Virus record (IMG/VR): IMGVR_UViG_3300037882_002175
Coordinates: 1-28,267 of that record
Source: a virus
Length of the DNA stretch: 28,267 nt
Strand: one strand, 5' to 3'
The notes under the pieces: generated by a model
Seen by the model: only the letters and a program-made list of their open reading frames with translations
Told to the model about the DNA's origin: nothing
Databases searched by the model: none
Part shown: positions 6,925 to 15,416 of the stretch, piece by piece
Layout: every line of letters starts with the position of its first letter
Numbering within the stretch: the first letter of the stretch is position 1
Made by a program: the position numbers and the translations under genes

Positions 6925-8004
6925 CATTTGTTATCGTAAAGGCTTTTTATCCTCTACTTCTTATAGTTTCCTATAAGTTCAGCATATCTATTCTTCCTCT
7001 ATTTGAGGAGTTGGTGACTCGTGGGAATATTCTATTCTACTTTAGAAGTAGGGTCAATTCCTATGCGTTGCGCGTGTTCAGTGATTTTACTCTCTGTACT
7101 TCCGCTCTGATTGGCTTGTAAATATTCAAATGTCCATCTTTTTGAATGAGATCTTCGTGAAGATTTTTTACATATAGCAACAACATTAGAAGGATTATGT
7201 CCGTCTAATTTAGTTGAATGTGCTGTCTCATATATTTTAACGACATTAGTGTCTAAATTAGTAGCTTTTATTTTTTGTCCACCTAAAGACCTAGAAATTT
7301 GGATACGTTGTTCATTAGAACGAACTTCTCCTCTTCTCTTTAATAACGGTTTTCCTATTTTAGCTTTACTTATTTTCATTCTTAATTCGTCGGAACAAAT
7401 ACCATTCTGATTTCCACCAGCTCTATGATTATATCCATAAGGATGTAAACTATTCATTTCTTTTACAAAATGGACTTCAGATTTATTTAATGTTGTTTGA
7501 TCTAAACAAGAACAAATTACGTCTATTCTAAAATTTTCAATACCATATTGTCTTATAGCATTTGAAATATGTCTATTACGTTTTTCGTTAATATGATTAT
7601 TTAAACGAGAATAAATAGATTGCGTTGTTTGTCCCACATATCTTTTATTATCTTTTAAATTTGTTATCATATAAATTATTCCGTACATATTTCTATTTTA
7701 TCCTACTTTTTAAACATTTTCTATATTTATTTAGCTTTCCAAGTTTTTTCACCAATTTATACACGGCATTATCGTTTACCGTGTTCCATCCCACATTTTG
7801 TTACTCCTTATTTCTAAGGGGAGAAACCTCTTCGGATTTCTCTCTACTCCTTCTTTTGTTATAGAGTAGTTCAGACTATCGCATCTACTTTCGTAGTTTT
7901 CTCACTTAGTCGTTCAGGCTAGCTTTACCCTTGCCCCTTGTTATCCACTTCTGGAACTCCAAGTCAATCAGAGAAAATTTTTTATAGTAGACCCTAGATT
8001 AGTT
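6925..8004 (-). mobile_element. Group I intron in the capsid gene
   Basis: About 1.08 kb separates the two capsid exons. On the minus strand the group I core is visible: P3 TTTTCTC (7977-7971) with GAGAAAA (7903-7897), P7 GACTA (7911-7907) with TAGTC (7878-7874) in the conserved S-like context GATAGTCTGAAC, and P8 CTAC-GAAA-GTAG (7896-7885). P1 can form between exon GTAGTCCTT (8013-8005) and guide AGGGTCTAC (7995-7987), with one mismatch and a U-G pair at 8006/7994. A 7-bp hairpin with a GAAA loop near 6955-6975 resembles a P9 element. A homing endonuclease lies downstream of the core. The boundaries given are those that keep the capsid frame open; the exact splice sites are uncertain by a few bases. 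Confidence 0.85.
7032..7688 (-). CDS. GIY-YIG homing endonuclease (intron-encoded)
   Basis: The 218-aa protein starts MYGIIYMITN with the GIY-like strand, then RYVGQT (16-21), a conserved arginine in SIYSRLNNH (24-32) and a probable catalytic glutamate in NKSEVHFVKE (68-77). Downstream are two NUMOD3-type DNA-binding repeats (SDELRMKISKAKIGK at 99-113 and SNEQRIQISRSLGG at 124-137) and a NUMOD1/IENR1-like segment (about 140-190). This is the standard layout of intron homing nucleases, which cut intronless alleles to spread the intron. It lies wholly inside the capsid intron, 3' of the ribozyme core. No strong Shine-Dalgarno precedes it, as is common for intron genes. Confidence 0.92.
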   Translation of the reverse strand: MYGIIYMITNLKDNKRYVGQTTQSIYSRLNNHINEKRNRHISNAIRQYGIENFRIDVICSCLDQTTLNKSEVHFVKEMNSLHPYGYNHRAGGNQNGICSDELRMKISKAKIGKPLLKRRGEVRSNEQRIQISRSLGGQKIKATNLDTNVVKIYETAHSTKLDGHNPSNVVAICKKSSRRSHSKRWTFEYLQANQSGSTESKITEHAQRIGIDPTSKVE

Positions 8005-8172
8005 AAGGACTACTGGTTGATGATAGAAGTTACCAGGTTGATATTCTTTTTTTGCAAAAGGAATTCTTTGCAAAAGCTTTGTGCCATCCGGTATTAGATC
8101 TTCAAGATCTGAAGCATACGCTTCCTTGAATAACCCGTTTAATGTGTCTAATGTATTAGCTGAACTAGCCAT
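8005..8172 (-). CDS. Major capsid protein, exon 1 (true N-terminus)
   Basis: ATG at 8172 opens a 56-codon frame (MASSANTLDTLNGLFKEAYA at the start, GNFYHQPVVL at the end) that hits a stop at 8001-7999. The sequence matches the N-terminal arm typical of N4 gp56-type capsids: 'NTLDTLNGLFKEAYASDLEDLIPDGTKLL', then a 'QPGNFYHQPV' strand that should continue into 'VTFA', which begins exon 2 at 6924. It is preceded by the purine-rich AAGAAAGAGAAAT and follows the decoration-type gene by 23 bases. Confidence 0.8.
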
Positions 8173-8195
8173 ATATTTCTCTTTCTTTGTTTATA

Positions 8196-8615
8196 TTATT
8201 TGTTTTTATATTCGATTTCGATTGTGCATTGAACTGAAACTGCTGACAAATCTTGGTTGCTATCCATGTTTAAAAGTAAACGTCCACCAGAAGTGATAGC
8301 ACCAGAAATAGTGCAAGTACCAACGTCAGGAGTTACAGATACTTTATAAATTTTATCAACTTGTTCGTCGATAAGAATAGCAAATACTCCAGTAGCATCA
8401 GCAGCCGGTGCAGCAACTTGTGCTGAAACGTCTTCGATTGCATCTGCTTCTGAAACTTTACCTTGAGTCCTCAACACTACGACACCAGGAATGTCGGAAA
8501 TGTGATGCTTTGACGCAGGAACTGCATTAAAAATGACCTTAGCATTGCAAACAAGTCTTTCCTGTTTAAGCAAATGGTCATGCAATTCTGCTTGCTTTTT
8601 AAACATTACGCCCAT
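8196..8615 (-). CDS. Probable capsid decoration/head protein, 139 aa
   Basis: Starts after a strong AAGGAG at 8-base spacing. The N-terminal third is helical and charged (MFKKQAELHDHLLKQERLVCNAKVIF); the rest is beta-rich with small residues (KIYKVSVTPDVGTCTISGAITSGGRLLL, SVQCTIEIEYKNK), as in capsid-surface or Ig-like domains. A position between scaffold and capsid genes is typical of decoration or head-stabilisation proteins. I recognise no specific family, so the role is inferred from position and composition. Confidence 0.55.
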   Translation of the reverse strand: MGVMFKKQAELHDHLLKQERLVCNAKVIFNAVPASKHHISDIPGVVVLRTQGKVSEADAIEDVSAQVAAPAADATGVFAILIDEQVDKIYKVSVTPDVGTCTISGAITSGGRLLLNMDSNQDLSAVSVQCTIEIEYKNK

Positions 8616-8738
8616 TTTATAATCTCCTTAAAGATTAAATTGTTATTGTTAAATCTAGCGTTTATTTTCCAATTTCGATGCCAAGTCATCCATTTAAGGG
8701 TAGAAAAGGGTCTACATTTTTAAACAAAAGCTTACCAG

Positions 8739-8758
8739 CGAAAGGAGTTAACCTTTCG
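8739..8758 (-). other. Hairpin between scaffold and decoration genes
   Basis: Inverted repeat CGAAAGG (8739-8745) and CCTTTCG (8752-8758) with a six-base loop, 11 bases past the scaffold stop codon. On the minus strand it is followed by a mixed sequence with only short T-runs. It may be a weak attenuator or an RNA-stabilising stem that sets the expression step between scaffold and capsid. Confidence 0.35.
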
Positions 8759-8768
8759 TATTTACTTG

Positions 8769-9755
8769 TTAATCATGATAGGAAAAGAGTTTTTTAAAAG
8801 ACTTCTTTTCTTTGACTTCTTCTTTAGGTTTGCTAGTTCCTGTATCTCTAATCATTTGCTTAGGTGTTTCAGTCTTAACTGAGCTTCTAGATGCAGCTAA
8901 TTGCTTCTTGCGATACCTAGCAAGGTTGTCCTTACCTACAAATTCCTCGATTAGATCTTCAGGTGATATATCCATAAATTTTCTAATCTCATCTCGATAT
9001 TGACGCTCAACGATAGGAATAACATCTTTAGGTGTTACATTAGGGTAGCCATTTTTCATGGCAAATAACATATTTTGTCCAATCATCTCGATTACTCTAG
9101 GATTATCTTTAGGTAACTTAGATTTAGTATCTTCCAGTCCCTTCATAATTCCTTCTTGAATTTCCATAGCATGTTGATTACGTTTAGCTTCTAATTCTAA
9201 ACGTTCCTTTTCCTTCTCTTCAGATTCAATACGTTTCTTAAGAGATTCCAGTTCTTTTTGCATTTTTTCTTTTTCAAGTTGTTCTGGGGATTTCTTTAAT
9301 TCTTCAATTTTTTTAGATAGTCGCTTTTCAGACATACTATCGACATCATAACCCATTTCTTCTAATAGAGATTCGGGATCATCTTGCAATCGCTTTAGGA
9401 ACGCATCTACGTTAGTTTTATAACTAGAGAATTCTTTTGAACGTTTATCGAAGGCTTTTGATTTTTGAAGATGCTTCTTTAGACCATCTTCATCATTCCA
9501 ATCAACTTCTTCTTCAATTTCTTCGCCGTCAACTTTTAGTACTAGTTTTTTACGAAGAACTTGAGCTTCTTTTTTACTAATTTCCCCAGCTTGAACTGCT
9601 GCGGCAATATCATCTTCCGATGAAATATCTTGAACATCACCATTAGCCTCGTGAGCTAATTGATCTGCGTCGTTAGATGTTAATGTTGGTGCCTGTTCTT
9701 TAACAGGTTGTGGGCTTCCACCGTTGACAACGGAGGAAATAAAATCATCTGACAT
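8769..9755 (-). CDS. Head scaffold protein
   Basis: 328 residues, strongly charged, with a predicted long coiled coil at about 150-200 (KSPEQLEKEKMQKELESL, KRIESEEKEKERLELEAK) and a lysine-rich C-terminus ending KKLFSYHD. The first 90 residues are acidic and low-complexity (DADQLAHEANGDVQDISSEDD). This composition, together with its place between portal and capsid genes, is characteristic of phage scaffolding proteins, which bind the capsid through a basic C-terminal segment. A strong AAGGAG precedes the ATG. Confidence 0.75.
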   Translation of the reverse strand: MSDDFISSVVNGGSPQPVKEQAPTLTSNDADQLAHEANGDVQDISSEDDIAAAVQAGEISKKEAQVLRKKLVLKVDGEEIEEEVDWNDEDGLKKHLQKSKAFDKRSKEFSSYKTNVDAFLKRLQDDPESLLEEMGYDVDSMSEKRLSKKIEELKKSPEQLEKEKMQKELESLKKRIESEEKEKERLELEAKRNQHAMEIQEGIMKGLEDTKSKLPKDNPRVIEMIGQNMLFAMKNGYPNVTPKDVIPIVERQYRDEIRKFMDISPEDLIEEFVGKDNLARYRKKQLAASRSSVKTETPKQMIRDTGTSKPKEEVKEKKSFKKLFSYHD

Positions 9756-9822
9756 GGTTTCTCCTTTTTGAGACCGTCCTTAATTGGATGGGTCTAAAGT
9801 TAAACGTAATTTTTTAAAAATG

Positions 9823-11859
9823 TTATTTTCTTACTGGTAATCCTGAAACCATTTGCATAGCTTGTTCTGGAGTGTTTGGTTGTGGTATTCCATTTACATC
9901 AGGAGCTTGCGCGGGTTGCGGTAAATTTTGTGGCGTAACACCTTGCTGATCAAGCATAGTTGCTGCAGGTTGTCCTCCCATTACGTTAGGTAATGGTGCT
10001 CCCATTCCGTCCATTTGCCCTTGTTGCTGTGGTGGCGGCTTCATTAAAGGTTGTTGACCTCTAATTTGCAATATATCAGGGTCTGTATATTTAAGTAATT
10101 CAATATGTTCCTGAATGTGAGCTAAGGTTCGTTGAACCAAATCCGTATCAATACGTAATTCGGGATCAGATAACACGCAACCATGTTCTTTGATATGTAA
10201 AGCGTGATCATCAATAAATACAGCAACGACATCGTTTCCGTCAATAAGTCGTTCGTTTTCATCTTTAACTAGAAACAATTGCGATTGAGTGTCTTCGGTC
10301 ATTAAATCTAATTGTCCCGTATTAATGACTGAAAAATAATGTTCTGGAGTTTTTACTGCTCCCATTTGAAGTAGCTGCCCTGCCATTTCGACACGCCCAG
10401 CCGTAGTTGAAGCTAAAGGATTAGCAACATCAACAATAACCCTATTAATTGATGACAAATCGTCGCCGGTAAATTGCTTCATGTTTGTGCGATTAGCTTT
10501 TCCTGCAATCATTGCGACTCTAGGAACTTTAGCATGATCTTTTAGCACATTTATAAGACCAGTTCCAACGTCTTCAATTGCAGCAACATAAGATTGTTGT
10601 AATCCTGACATAAATTGTAAAGTCATTGATTGAACTAAGGCTAAAGCGTTACCTGATCTAAGATTGGCGTCAGGGTTACCTCTAGCTACACTATTAACAC
10701 CAGAAAGAGTTTCAATATCTTTCTTTAAAAGATTAATCATCTCAAAAATTTCTTTAGGTGTGTTGGTTAATTGTAAAGATCTGATTTGTCCTCTAGATTC
10801 GTCAGCTTCAATGTAATGTAGACCACCTTGTAGTTCAGAAACACTAATATCTGCACCCTTTGGACCAATGATGTTTTGAACACCAAAAGCTGTTTGATTT
10901 GTTGCCGCAGTACTATACAAAGAATTTAATAAATCCTGAAGTGGTAATAGATCAAATAGATTACTATAGCCGTATGCCGTTCCTAATATATGTGAAGGAG
11001 CTATTTTATATATTGGTAAAGATCTATAAGGCATTGGCGTATCTAATAAAGTTACATCTTCTGAAAGAAATAACATATATCGACCATCGGGCATAGCTTC
11101 ACTTCGTTTATGATAAAATTCATATATAGGAATTAAATCTGTATCGTTAAACATACAACTAGAAAAATTAAAATGTTCATATTGATTTTTAGATGGTAGT
11201 TTTAAAATTAATTCTTCAAATTCTGGATATTTTGCAATTAAATCGTATCTATTTTTAAAAGACCTACATAAAAGCCAATCATGCTTATCGTCTTCTCTAT
11301 TACAATCAAAGAAAACGTCAAAAGCTGAAAGATTAGAAAACTCTATATCACCCTCTTTAATGGGAATATTTAATTCCTCATCAAAATCAACTTCTTCTCC
11401 GCCAGTAGCATTCCACTCAAGTTTAATATAACCTGAACCCAAAACAATTGCATGTTCTACCGCTACTCTTAAATAATTCTCCAACCGTTTATCTCGCAAA
11501 AAATAATCCAATAATCCGTTAGCTAATTTAGTTTGAACTATAGATTTATAATCTGTATTAGTTGAACGAGCTTGCATTGCCGGTCTAGTTGATGTAATAT
11601 AAACCAACATATGCTGAGCAACGTTACGAATTTCATTAACGGCAACTTGAACTAATTCGCCTTGTTCTCCACCAAAAGAAATTTGATGACCATTAGAACT
11701 ATCGGTATAGTATGCTCCATGATAAGCCGCCCACATTGTTTTTAATTTATCTAAATAACCGTTAGATTCCATACTAAGAAACCATTTATGTGCTTTACCT
11801 AGTAAAATTCCGGCAGTCTTATCAGCTTCTTTAGCTGCAAAATATTTATTTTCAATCAT
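9823..11859 (-). CDS. Portal protein
   Basis: 678 residues, in the size range of podovirus-type portals. The middle contains typical portal elements: EHAIVLGSGYIKLEWN (about 134-149), DVFFDCNREDDKHDWLLCR, and the long helical stretch around GVNSVARGNPDANLRSGNALALVQS, which resembles the portal stem/crown region. The last 70 residues are rich in proline, glutamine and glycine and probably disordered. It follows the terminase by 20 bases with GAGGT as ribosome site and precedes the scaffold gene, the standard head-module order. Portal identity rests on length, context and these patterns. Confidence 0.8.
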   Translation of the reverse strand: MIENKYFAAKEADKTAGILLGKAHKWFLSMESNGYLDKLKTMWAAYHGAYYTDSSNGHQISFGGEQGELVQVAVNEIRNVAQHMLVYITSTRPAMQARSTNTDYKSIVQTKLANGLLDYFLRDKRLENYLRVAVEHAIVLGSGYIKLEWNATGGEEVDFDEELNIPIKEGDIEFSNLSAFDVFFDCNREDDKHDWLLCRSFKNRYDLIAKYPEFEELILKLPSKNQYEHFNFSSCMFNDTDLIPIYEFYHKRSEAMPDGRYMLFLSEDVTLLDTPMPYRSLPIYKIAPSHILGTAYGYSNLFDLLPLQDLLNSLYSTAATNQTAFGVQNIIGPKGADISVSELQGGLHYIEADESRGQIRSLQLTNTPKEIFEMINLLKKDIETLSGVNSVARGNPDANLRSGNALALVQSMTLQFMSGLQQSYVAAIEDVGTGLINVLKDHAKVPRVAMIAGKANRTNMKQFTGDDLSSINRVIVDVANPLASTTAGRVEMAGQLLQMGAVKTPEHYFSVINTGQLDLMTEDTQSQLFLVKDENERLIDGNDVVAVFIDDHALHIKEHGCVLSDPELRIDTDLVQRTLAHIQEHIELLKYTDPDILQIRGQQPLMKPPPQQQGQMDGMGAPLPNVMGGQPAATMLDQQGVTPQNLPQPAQAPDVNGIPQPNTPEQAMQMVSGLPVRK

Positions 11860-11879
11860 TTAAACCTCATATTAACTTG

Positions 11880-14453
11880 TTATTTACGTCTGAATGTCGA
11901 TTTTAACTTAAATTGTTCAACAATTTTATTTAAACCTTTGTCGTTAATTTCAGCAACATAATTAGGATTATGAAATAAATCGGAATGTCGTCCTAACATA
12001 TTATGTCTGTAACCTTTAGGGTACGGATTTCTAGATCTATCGATATTTCTAACTAAATACACACAACAATCAAGAAAATCGTAATGTCCGTTATCAGCAC
12101 TTCGACTATAATCTTTTCTATCTTTTTTCCATGTTGCATTTTTTAAATGACTAATTACGGTTTTACATCTAGGGTGTATAATAATCTCTCTATTACTAAT
12201 CATCATCCTTAAATGATTAATTTGTGCCTCTTTATTGTCTTTTAATGTTGGAAGAAACGTGATGTTATGTAAACGCATCAAATCGTTTAATAAAATAGGA
12301 TTATTATCACTAATTCTACGATATGGGGTTTGTTGTTCTCCAGTTAAAGAACTAGTCCATAATTGAGCTTCTTTATCTTTTATTAGTTTAGCCAAATAAT
12401 CTGTTGTCATTTTAGGACCATTAATAGTTATTTCATCTTCTATAACTAAAACTCCATTATCAAAATCATAGTAACCAAAAATCACAGCAGTTAAATCTTT
12501 AAATCCTATATCCATTGATATGTAATTATCGGCAAACGCAGGTCTAACCCATTCGCAAACGATATCTTTTTCTACGTCGGTAAATTCTGGAATAACAGAA
12601 AATGATGAATTAGTTAAACGTTTACATAGAAATTCCAATTGGAATTCTTCACTATCTCTACCGAAATGATAAGTTTTTTCTATATCAGCAACAATTTCTG
12701 CGGTTATTCTAGGATTAGCTTGACCTATGTTATCCTCAACCGCATCGTAAATGGTTTTAACTATTAGGGAACCCTTTATTTCTGCATTATCCGCATACTT
12801 TAAAAACTCGTGATCAGGATTCGGTGGAGTTGTTGAAGATAATAATATGCGACCTTTAGTTAATGTTGTTGTTGGAACTAATATAGAGTTAACTAAATAT
12901 TTTAAATCAGAACAAAATCCAGCTTCATCGACAATAGCAACCCAAGTGTCACCACCACGCATTTTTTCAGCATTACCATTATCGCTTCCGGCTAATTGTA
13001 ATTGTGAACCGTTAGAGAATAAATAAATATTATCCATTTTATCAAATCTAGGTTTTAGATTTTTAGGACAATCTTTTAATATTTTTTCCATGATTGGACG
13101 AATATTAACTCTGATCATTTTTTGTTCAGGTTGACACATTTTTACAATACAATTAGGAGTTTTTAAACATTGTTCTACAGCCATTAACGTTAATAAAAAA
13201 CTATTATGAGTAACTAAACCGTTGGCAGTTAAATACATATGACTGTCGTTATCAATTGTAATATCGTATGTTTTGGTTATACGTTTTTCTTTAGATACTT
13301 TAACGCCCATGAAGTCTGGAGTTGTATTGTTTTCTAATAGATTTTCATAATGATTAAACCATTTTTTTCTAGGAGTTTGAATATATTGATCTAATTCCTT
13401 TAAAATTCGCTTACAGATTAAATTATTTTTTAACGAAAGTTGATAAAATTGACCATTAACATATTTGTCTCTTTTATCGATAATAATTTTAACTTTATAT
13501 TGATATAAATAATGAATTAAATATTGAAATGCCTCTATTAATGATTTAGATTGGGAACCGAATTGAATATTTAGACAACGATCAGTTTTAGTAACACCAA
13601 TGGAACCATCAGTATCAATTAAACCAGCTAATAATGCGCACATTGATTGTCTATTCCAAGTTTTAACAACTTCTAAATCTATAATCTTTTCATGTGCATA
13701 ACGATCTTTACACCAATTATCGTAATAATTACAATTCAATCTTACATTTGAATGTGTGTAGCTTTTTATTTTTTTATTACTTAACGTCCAAGTATAATTT
13801 TTAGGATTTTGTTTTCTAAAATGACAATTTAAAATTTTCGCAATTTCTTTTGGAATAACATCACTTTCACTGGAGATATGAATATCATTAATTCCCTGTC
13901 TACTACAACCATCACCTAATAAACAACCAATTGCGTATGCGTGAGGTTCATAAAATTTACCACCTGGGGTATTTATAAATATTCTTCGTATTTTATCTAC
14001 AGTATTAAAAGCTTTAACTGTCTTTTCTTCTAATTTGTGTCGCTTATTATTACCAACTAACCATTTATGATCTTCAGTACAACTACCAACAATTTTACCA
14101 TTATTTACTAAATCGACAACTTCTTTTTCACCTTGATACTCGACAGCAATAACGTTAGTTAAAGAAACATCATTAGTTTGATAATTATAGCCATAAACTT
14201 TATCGCCGATTTTAATATCTTTAATTGGAACCAATCCTCTATCGGTAATGATAAGTTCGTTTTCTTCTAGACATTTTCCTAAACGACGAGAACAATTAAC
14301 TACAACAATTTTTTCAGGAGAATTATAAAACGAATCGTAAATTTTTTTTTGCGTTATATCCAATTTCCACGACAACTCACCCATAGACCAAAGCTTACGT
14401 CTGGCTTCCTTAACTTCTGATGCTAATAATAATTCAATGTTATTATCCTGCAT
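11880..14453 (-). CDS. terL: Terminase large subunit, interrupted by an intein
   Basis: 857-residue precursor. The host protein (about 500 residues after splicing) is the packaging ATPase-nuclease: the Walker A motif NCSRRLGK-S is split by the intein after K60; Walker B is VDEA (508-511 of the precursor); the coupling motif is SSTTPP (539-544). The C-terminal RNase H-like nuclease shows D648 in YISMDIGF, D716 in ISDNNP and the HYDFLD acid cluster (790-795). It starts by TAATG overlap with the upstream coiled-coil gene. Without intein removal the P-loop cannot form, so activity should depend on protein splicing. Confidence 0.93.
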   Translation of the reverse strand: MQDNNIELLLASEVKEARRKLWSMGELSWKLDITQKKIYDSFYNSPEKIVVVNCSRRLGKCLEENELIITDRGLVPIKDIKIGDKVYGYNYQTNDVSLTNVIAVEYQGEKEVVDLVNNGKIVGSCTEDHKWLVGNNKRHKLEEKTVKAFNTVDKIRRIFINTPGGKFYEPHAYAIGCLLGDGCSRQGINDIHISSESDVIPKEIAKILNCHFRKQNPKNYTWTLSNKKIKSYTHSNVRLNCNYYDNWCKDRYAHEKIIDLEVVKTWNRQSMCALLAGLIDTDGSIGVTKTDRCLNIQFGSQSKSLIEAFQYLIHYLYQYKVKIIIDKRDKYVNGQFYQLSLKNNLICKRILKELDQYIQTPRKKWFNHYENLLENNTTPDFMGVKVSKEKRITKTYDITIDNDSHMYLTANGLVTHNSFLLTLMAVEQCLKTPNCIVKMCQPEQKMIRVNIRPIMEKILKDCPKNLKPRFDKMDNIYLFSNGSQLQLAGSDNGNAEKMRGGDTWVAIVDEAGFCSDLKYLVNSILVPTTTLTKGRILLSSTTPPNPDHEFLKYADNAEIKGSLIVKTIYDAVEDNIGQANPRITAEIVADIEKTYHFGRDSEEFQLEFLCKRLTNSSFSVIPEFTDVEKDIVCEWVRPAFADNYISMDIGFKDLTAVIFGYYDFDNGVLVIEDEITINGPKMTTDYLAKLIKDKEAQLWTSSLTGEQQTPYRRISDNNPILLNDLMRLHNITFLPTLKDNKEAQINHLRMMISNREIIIHPRCKTVISHLKNATWKKDRKDYSRSADNGHYDFLDCCVYLVRNIDRSRNPYPKGYRHNMLGRHSDLFHNPNYVAEINDKGLNKIVEQFKLKSTFRRK
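13203..14273 (-). mobile_element. Intein with LAGLIDADG homing endonuclease in TerL Walker A
   Basis: A 357-residue in-frame insertion (precursor residues 61-417). It begins with the nucleophile cysteine in CLEENELIITDRGLVPI, has block B GSCTEDHKWL (intein 63-72), two LAGLIDADG-type helices (AIGCLLGDG at 114-122, LLAGLIDTDG at 214-223), block F TKTYDITIDNDSHMYLTANG and block G VTHN, followed by serine as the +1 extein residue. All splicing residues (C1, block B TxxH, HN terminus, S+1) are present, and both endonuclease helices keep their acidic residue. It therefore looks active for splicing and probably for homing. Confidence 0.93.
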
Positions 14454-14950
14454 TATTCGTCGTCACCACTTAAATTATTAGATTGATCGTCCGATATAAC
14501 CGTAGCGGCTAGCGTTAGTAATTTATTCTTATTATTATAAGATCTAGTAACGTCTTTAATCTCACCATTAGACGTTGAGGCTCCTTGAGCTAAACGTTTA
14601 TTTTTAACCAATAAATCAAATTTTTTGACTTCTTCTAAAGTTAATTCACTTATTTTTGCTTTTTGTTTTAATCGGTCTAATTGTTGTTCTGCGATAATTT
14701 CTTCATCACTTAACGCTTGATTTGGGGAATTAGGTGAATGTAGTAATGGAATTGACGCACCTAACATTGACTGTAAATGTCGAATTTCGTCGTCTTTTTT
14801 AGAAAGTTCGGATGTAAATTTATCGAGAGTTAATTGCAAAGCGACATTATGCTTTTCCAATTCAGCAACACGTCGTCTTAACACATTTACATCAATACTA
14901 TCAATAACTTGAGAAATATTAGAAATACCGTCCTGGTTGCTTTTGCTCAC
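14453..14950 (-). CDS. Coiled-coil protein, candidate small terminase subunit
   Basis: The best start is GTG at 14950, because GGAGG at 14963-14959 lies 8 bases before it; the frame is open further upstream from a TTG at 14965, which would place the Shine-Dalgarno inside the gene. This gives about 165 residues. Residues 25-65 form a coiled coil (LRRRVAELEKHNVALQLTL). The segment LSDEEIIAEQQLDRLKQKAK then leads into ELTLEEVKKFDLLVKNKRLAQG. Position directly before terL with TAATG coupling suggests a small terminase or packaging accessory. The family is not certain. It overlaps the upstream membrane gene by 32 bases. Confidence 0.6.
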   Translation of the reverse strand: MSKSNQDGISNISQVIDSIDVNVLRRRVAELEKHNVALQLTLDKFTSELSKKDDEIRHLQSMLGASIPLLHSPNSPNQALSDEEIIAEQQLDRLKQKAKISELTLEEVKKFDLLVKNKRLAQGASTSNGEIKDVTRSYNNKNKLLTLAATVISDDQSNNLSGDDE

Positions 14951-15239
14951 CTGAAGATCCTCCAACTTTTCTTGTTACCATACCTTGCGCAAGTTTTATT
15001 GATTGTAATGAATTACGAAGATCATCAATATCTTTTCGTAAAACTTCTAAATCGCTTACTTTGTTTTTGTTAAGATAGGCAAAAAATCCAAGAATGGATA
15101 CAAATGAAATGAGCGCAATCGCATCACCAATTTGGGCACCATAAACAACTAATCTCGCACTAAACGCTAGAAAAATTAGTGTAGGTAAGCCTTTTTTTAC
15201 CGATAATAACGCTGATTTGACATTATTAAGGTCTGGCAT
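14919..15239 (-). CDS. Small membrane protein with coiled-coil tail, 106 aa
   Basis: First gene of the head operon. Two likely membrane segments (about 18-34, LPTLIFLAFSARLVVYG, and 39-54, DAIALISFVSILGFFAY) are followed by a charged helix (NKVSDLEVLRKDIDDLRNSL) and a basic, glycine-rich tail. This layout fits a holin-like or other inner-membrane phage protein, but no family is recognised. The ATG follows GGAGAATAT. Its 3' end overlaps the next gene, which argues for co-translation. Confidence 0.6.
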   Translation of the reverse strand: MPDLNNVKSALLSVKKGLPTLIFLAFSARLVVYGAQIGDAIALISFVSILGFFAYLNKNKVSDLEVLRKDIDDLRNSLQSIKLAQGMVTRKVGGSSGEQKQPGRYF

Positions 15240-15416
15240 ATATTCTCCGTATGTTTTTAAGAGTCTTTTAATGTTGCCGTGAGGATATATATTTTATTTG
15301 CTCATTGTGAGCGTCATCCGTTGGCTAACGTATAACAGTATCTCTTATCTTTACTTGTTAGAAAGTTCTTGCTTTTTAAAATTTGTTGTGTTATTCTTGT
15401 TTTTATAAGGAGTTAC
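15240..15416. promoter_or_regulatory. Divergent intergenic region between head operon and plus-strand block
   Basis: 177 bases between two divergent starts, so it should hold promoters in both directions. It contains the short hairpins GCTCA-TTG-TGAGC (15300-15312) and CGTT-GGCT-AACG (about 15322-15333) and AT-rich stretches, including ATATATATTTTATTT on the plus strand. I see no convincing -35/-10 pair; late promoters of a phage-specific type are possible. The frame open from an ATG at 15369 has no ribosome site there. Confidence 0.4.

Noticed and set aside
15300-15312. N4 virion-RNA-polymerase-type hairpin promoter (5-bp stem, 3-base loop)
   Set aside because: The loop and flanking bases do not match the N4 consensus as I know it, and no giant virion polymerase gene is in the window.
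15369-15416. Longer N-terminus for the 473-aa protein
   Set aside because: The upstream ATG has no ribosome site, while AAGGAG sits just before the ATG at 15417.
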